Positions 63,130 through 64,000 of a stretch of DNA of 64,000 nt are shown here, one piece after another (the stretch's first letter is position 1; the number at the start of each line of letters is the position of its first letter). Under the pieces are notes generated by a model. It was not told where the DNA came from, made no database searches, and saw only the letters and a program-made list of their open reading frames with translations. The stretch is from Pelagibacterales bacterium SAG-MED41 (lineage in GTDB: Bacteria; Pseudomonadota; Alphaproteobacteria; Pelagibacterales; Pelagibacteraceae): the NCBI GenBank assembly GCA_014653545.1, contig JACWEJ010000001.1:100014-164013 (forward strand), given 5' to 3'. A program made the translations under genes and the position numbers.

Positions 63130-64000
63130 CTCTTCCGTATACATCTTGGTATCTAATTATATCAGTCTCTTTTAAAATAGATCCAATTTGAGCTTCAATG
63201 ATTTTAACAGTTTTTTTCCCAGGATTTTCAATACGGTGTATTGAACCTAGAGGTATATAAATGTTTTCACCTGGTTTTAAATTGAACTTTTTTTTATTTA
63301 GCGTAATTTTAGGTTTACCTTGAGTAACAAGCCAATGTTCAGATCGATGAAAATGTTTTTGAAGGCTTAATATACCCTTTGATTTTACAGATATTTCTTT
63401 TATTAAAAAATTCCTACCGCTATATAAATTTGTATAATTACCCCAAGGCCTAAAGAAAATATTTTTTTTCTTCTTATATTTATTTTTAAGTTTGCTGTAA
63501 ATTTTACAGATTTCTTTCCAACTACCCAGATCAGACCATGGAATATTAAGTTTAATTGCATTGATGTTATTTGATTTTTCTAAAATGGCATAGTCAAAGG
63601 ATATAGTCTTACTTTTCTTGAAATCTTGTTTATTAAGATAGTAAACATTGTTCTTATATTTAGATTTAGAAACAGCTTCTAAGCAACTTTTATAAGTGGA
63701 ATTTTGGTATTTTTTAAAATTATTAATAATAGAAATTTTTCTTAGAAAAAACATACCAGAATTCCAATAGGCCTTTTTTTTAATTATTTTCTCAGCTTTA
63801 TATATATTTGGTTTTTCTATAAATTTTGTAACTTTATAAAATTTCTTTTTCCCTTTCTTTGATAAAAAGTATCCAAACTCACTTGAGGGGGTTAAAGGTT
63901 TAATGCCGAAAATAAAAATATTACTTTCATCTAAATATTTTTCATGAATCTTTATTGATTTATAAAATTGATTAATCTTATCAATAAAATGATCTGAGGA
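63122..64000 (-). CDS. manC: mannose-1-phosphate guanylyltransferase/mannose-6-phosphate isomerase, partial
   Basis: The gene runs off the right edge; at least 292 residues are visible because the frame stays open from 63754 to base 64000 (SSDHFIDKI, FGIKPLTPSSEFGYFL, KFIEKPNIYKAEK, YWNSGMFF). These are nucleotidyltransferase motifs of the ManC/AlgA family. The C-terminal cupin holds type II PMI residues: RPWGNYTNLYSG, HFHRSEHWLVTQGKP and IPLGSIHRIENPG. It makes GDP-mannose, substrate of the Gmd encoded at 20 kb. The 5' part lies outside the window. Confidence 0.93.
   Translation of the reverse strand, partial: SSDHFIDKINQFYKSIKIHEKYLDESNIFIFGIKPLTPSSEFGYFLSKKGKKKFYKVTKFIEKPNIYKAEKIIKKKAYWNSGMFFLRKISIINNFKKYQNSTYKSCLEAVSKSKYKNNVYYLNKQDFKKSKTISFDYAILEKSNNINAIKLNIPWSDLGSWKEICKIYSKLKNKYKKKKNIFFRPWGNYTNLYSGRNFLIKEISVKSKGILSLQKHFHRSEHWLVTQGKPKITLNKKKFNLKPGENIYIPLGSIHRIENPGKKTVKIIEAQIGSILKETDIIRYQDVYGRAN

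Overview
The window is about 70% A+T, has almost no intergenic space, and links genes by 1-28 bp overlaps (ATGA, TAATG). Gene content and order are alphaproteobacterial: dgt-argS-nagZ-scpAB-tatABC-serS-yajC-secDF, mltB-rlpA-dac-tmk-holB-metG-tatD, an NDUFS4-type complex I subunit, and sdhE divergent from recG. Lys/Asn/Ile-rich proteins, extreme compaction and the near absence of mobile DNA point to a SAR11 (Pelagibacterales) marine bacterium. This is inferred from style and synteny; no 16S gene is present.

Layout. 1-6.5 kb is a forward run: the end of argC, a lipoprotein, hom, glpX, recJ overlapping tRNA-Glu, a 2-hydroxyacid dehydrogenase and an unknown membrane-anchored protein. 6.5-17.6 kb is a sugar/inositol catabolic island. 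It holds iolE, an iolG-like dehydrogenase, a sugar ABC transporter in the order binding protein-permease-ATPase, a ROK kinase, a second Gfo/Idh/MocA dehydrogenase, iolD, an aldehyde dehydrogenase and an HpcH/HpaI aldolase. Classical iolB, iolC and iolJ are absent here; the ROK kinase and the HpaI aldolase could replace the last two. 17.6-25 kb is a very A+T-rich surface-polysaccharide island: GIY-YIG protein, fused double glycosyltransferase, gmd, a ColD-like dehydratase with His in place of the PLP lysine, an SDR reductase and two GT9-type transferases. It ends at a tyrosine recombinase gene that starts next to a perfect 11-7-11 inverted repeat.

26.0-26.9 kb holds a small membrane protein, a one-domain MGMT-like protein and the only long gene-free stretch (412 nt). 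That stretch has inverted repeats, a terminator-like hairpin and one consensus DnaA box. Around this point the dominant coding strand changes from plus to minus. The right half is housekeeping: transporters, tRNA-Pro, nhaA, an IscU-like scaffold, glutathione peroxidase, the metG-to-mltB block, tRNA-Ser, sdhE/recG, an M48 protease, tRNA-Lys, tgt-ppi-coaD-gyrA-ssb/uvrA, the Sec/Tat/ScpAB block, argS, dgt, an IscA-type protein and xthA. A manC gene is cut by the right edge.

Functional links: ManC makes GDP-mannose, which Gmd and the ColD-like enzyme could turn into a GDP-3,6-dideoxyhexose for the glycosyltransferases. TatABC could export the M48 lipoprotein, whose signal has a twin arginine. The most interesting candidates are the recombinase with its dif-like site at the strand-bias switch, the dideoxysugar route, the non-canonical inositol cluster, and loss of zinc ligands in Tgt and the ROK kinase.
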